From the NCBI GenBank assembly GCA_934086255.1, contig CAKOIB010000031.1, positions 1-13,428 of the forward strand: a DNA stretch of 13,428 nucleotides, written 5' to 3'. Within the stretch, counting starts at the first letter, position 1; the number at the start of each line of letters is the position of its first letter. Shown here piece by piece: positions 12,977 through 13,428 of this stretch. The position numbers and the translations under genes were made by a program. Origin of the DNA: an uncultured Bacilli bacterium (lineage in GTDB: Bacteria; Bacillota_I; Bacilli_A; RF39; UBA660). Under the pieces are notes generated by a model, which saw only the letters and a program-made list of their open reading frames with translations, did no database searches and had not been told where the DNA came from.

Positions 12977-13428
12977 CATTTCTTTTGTTGCATCTCCTAA
13001 TTTTCCTCTTGTATATTTTGTCCAACTTGTCCCATAACTATATTTATCATAATATCTCTTACTTGGGAATGCATATGTTCCTGTAAATGAGGTCTTATCA
13101 TTTCCTAAGTATCCTGTAAATGCTGAATTATAGTTGCTACTTGTCGAATTACCACTCATTTGTTGTCCATTACTATTTACCATATTACCCATCATATATT
13201 CATGGGTTCCGCCACTCATGTCATATACTCCATATACATTTCCTGTGGTACTTGCACTTTGTCCTAATGTTGTTGTATAAGTATTACGTGTTGAACCATA
13301 ACTAGTTGATCCTGCACTTTGTGGTCCACATCCTGTTGTATATGTATTTTGACTATTTATTGCTACTTCTTTATTTATTCCATATTTACTATGTGATAAA
13401 TATGTTACTGCTCCCCATTCCATATTTT
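12788..13428 (-). CDS. Second FGE-like variable protein, C-terminal part (5' end beyond right edge)
   Basis: 213 codons are visible and the frame is open at the right edge. The visible part is a paralogue of the C-terminus of the 744-aa protein: NMEWGAVTYLSHSKYG, GNVYGVYDMSGGTHEYMM (FGE-like YDMxGNVWEW region), TGTYAFPSKRYYDKYSYG, then KLGDATKEMA and the variable end with RGG and SARAVL. By analogy the missing part should contain a SipW-type signal and beta-rich N-domain. The protein ends LGVE, slightly different from SNLN in the other copy. It is followed by about 290 nt of hairpin-rich non-coding DNA and a terminator. It lies on the same strand as the other two family members. FGE enzymatic activity is not suggested. 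Confidence 0.85.
   Translation of the reverse strand, partial: NMEWGAVTYLSHSKYGINKEVAINSQNTYTTGCGPQSAGSTSYGSTRNTYTTTLGQSASTTGNVYGVYDMSGGTHEYMMGNMVNSNGQQMSGNSTSSNYNSAFTGYLGNDKTSFTGTYAFPSKRYYDKYSYGTSWTKYTRGKLGDATKEMAPTSGTGNWYGDYAYFPGDSSSWFIRGGHYGSDANAGAFSFSYNSGNASTYHSARAVLLGVE
12977..13428 (-). repeat. Long direct repeat, copy B (shared with 6665-7116)
   Basis: Counterpart of 6665-7116 at a constant offset of 6312 with no net insertion or deletion. It probably continues beyond the right edge. Differences cluster in a few surface-loop stretches, such as GTYNNQNS versus STSSNYNS and EDNRE versus TSWTK. Confidence 0.9.

Noticed and set aside
1..13428. Search for a DGR reverse transcriptase, Avd-type accessory protein or template repeat in the window.
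   Set aside because: None seen. The 332-aa unknown protein lacks reverse transcriptase motifs, and no gap contains an adenine-enriched copy of either variable segment.

Overview
The window is very AT-rich, compact and almost entirely bacterial in gene content. It looks like a chromosomal piece of a low-GC, spore-forming Bacilli/Firmicutes organism, possibly one of the gut Mollicutes-related lineages. Three things point there. A full-length sporulation sigma factor SigK carries its pro-sequence. A yqeG-yqeH gene pair is present. Several starts are GTG or TTG, chosen because they sit behind strong AAGGAG-type ribosome binding sites. The lineage is an inference from family knowledge, not a database match.

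Layout. The left edge (1-102, minus) holds the N-terminus of a SipW-type secreted protein. Next come an nfeD/SPFH membrane-microdomain operon (268-1571, minus), divergent sigK (1700-2404, plus) and a 40-nt tandem palindromic repeat. A DUF3603-like gene follows (minus), then uppP (plus), an isolated tRNA-Arg(ACG) with its own promoter and terminator, and a yqeG-yqeH-orf170 operon (4334-6358, minus). A 744-aa secreted protein (6470-8704, minus) and an unknown 332-aa gene come next. A bacteriocin operon occupies 9942-12402 (minus), and the C-terminal 213 or so residues of a paralogue of the 744-aa protein run off the right edge (12788-13428, minus).

Two parts deserve attention. (1) The 744-aa protein and its partial paralogue join a TasA/camelysin-like secretion signal (seen in the complete copy) to a formylglycine-generating-enzyme-like (C-type-lectin-type) domain. 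Its last ~62 codons have a base composition unlike the rest of the gene and differ strongly between copies, while the preceding 452 bp are near-identical. This is the architecture of diversity-generating-retroelement (DGR) target proteins. No reverse transcriptase or template repeat lies in the window, so a DGR origin is an inference. (2) The bacteriocin operon encodes a C39-peptidase ABC transporter whose 3' end overlaps a 46-aa double-glycine-leader peptide. That peptide overlaps a 61-aa double-glycine-leader peptide, which overlaps a 49-aa membrane peptide. The first two carry GxxxG motifs and look like a class IIb two-peptide bacteriocin. The 49-aa frame shares a Y-x-I-G-x3-G-(S/T)-x2-R pattern with the second peptide and may be its immunity protein or a third component.

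The housekeeping genes are ordinary: envelope lipid recycling (UppP), 30S assembly (YqeH), a HAD phosphatase (YqeG) and stomatin/NfeD. The two variable secreted proteins and the bacteriocin suggest a bacterium investing in cell-surface display and competition.
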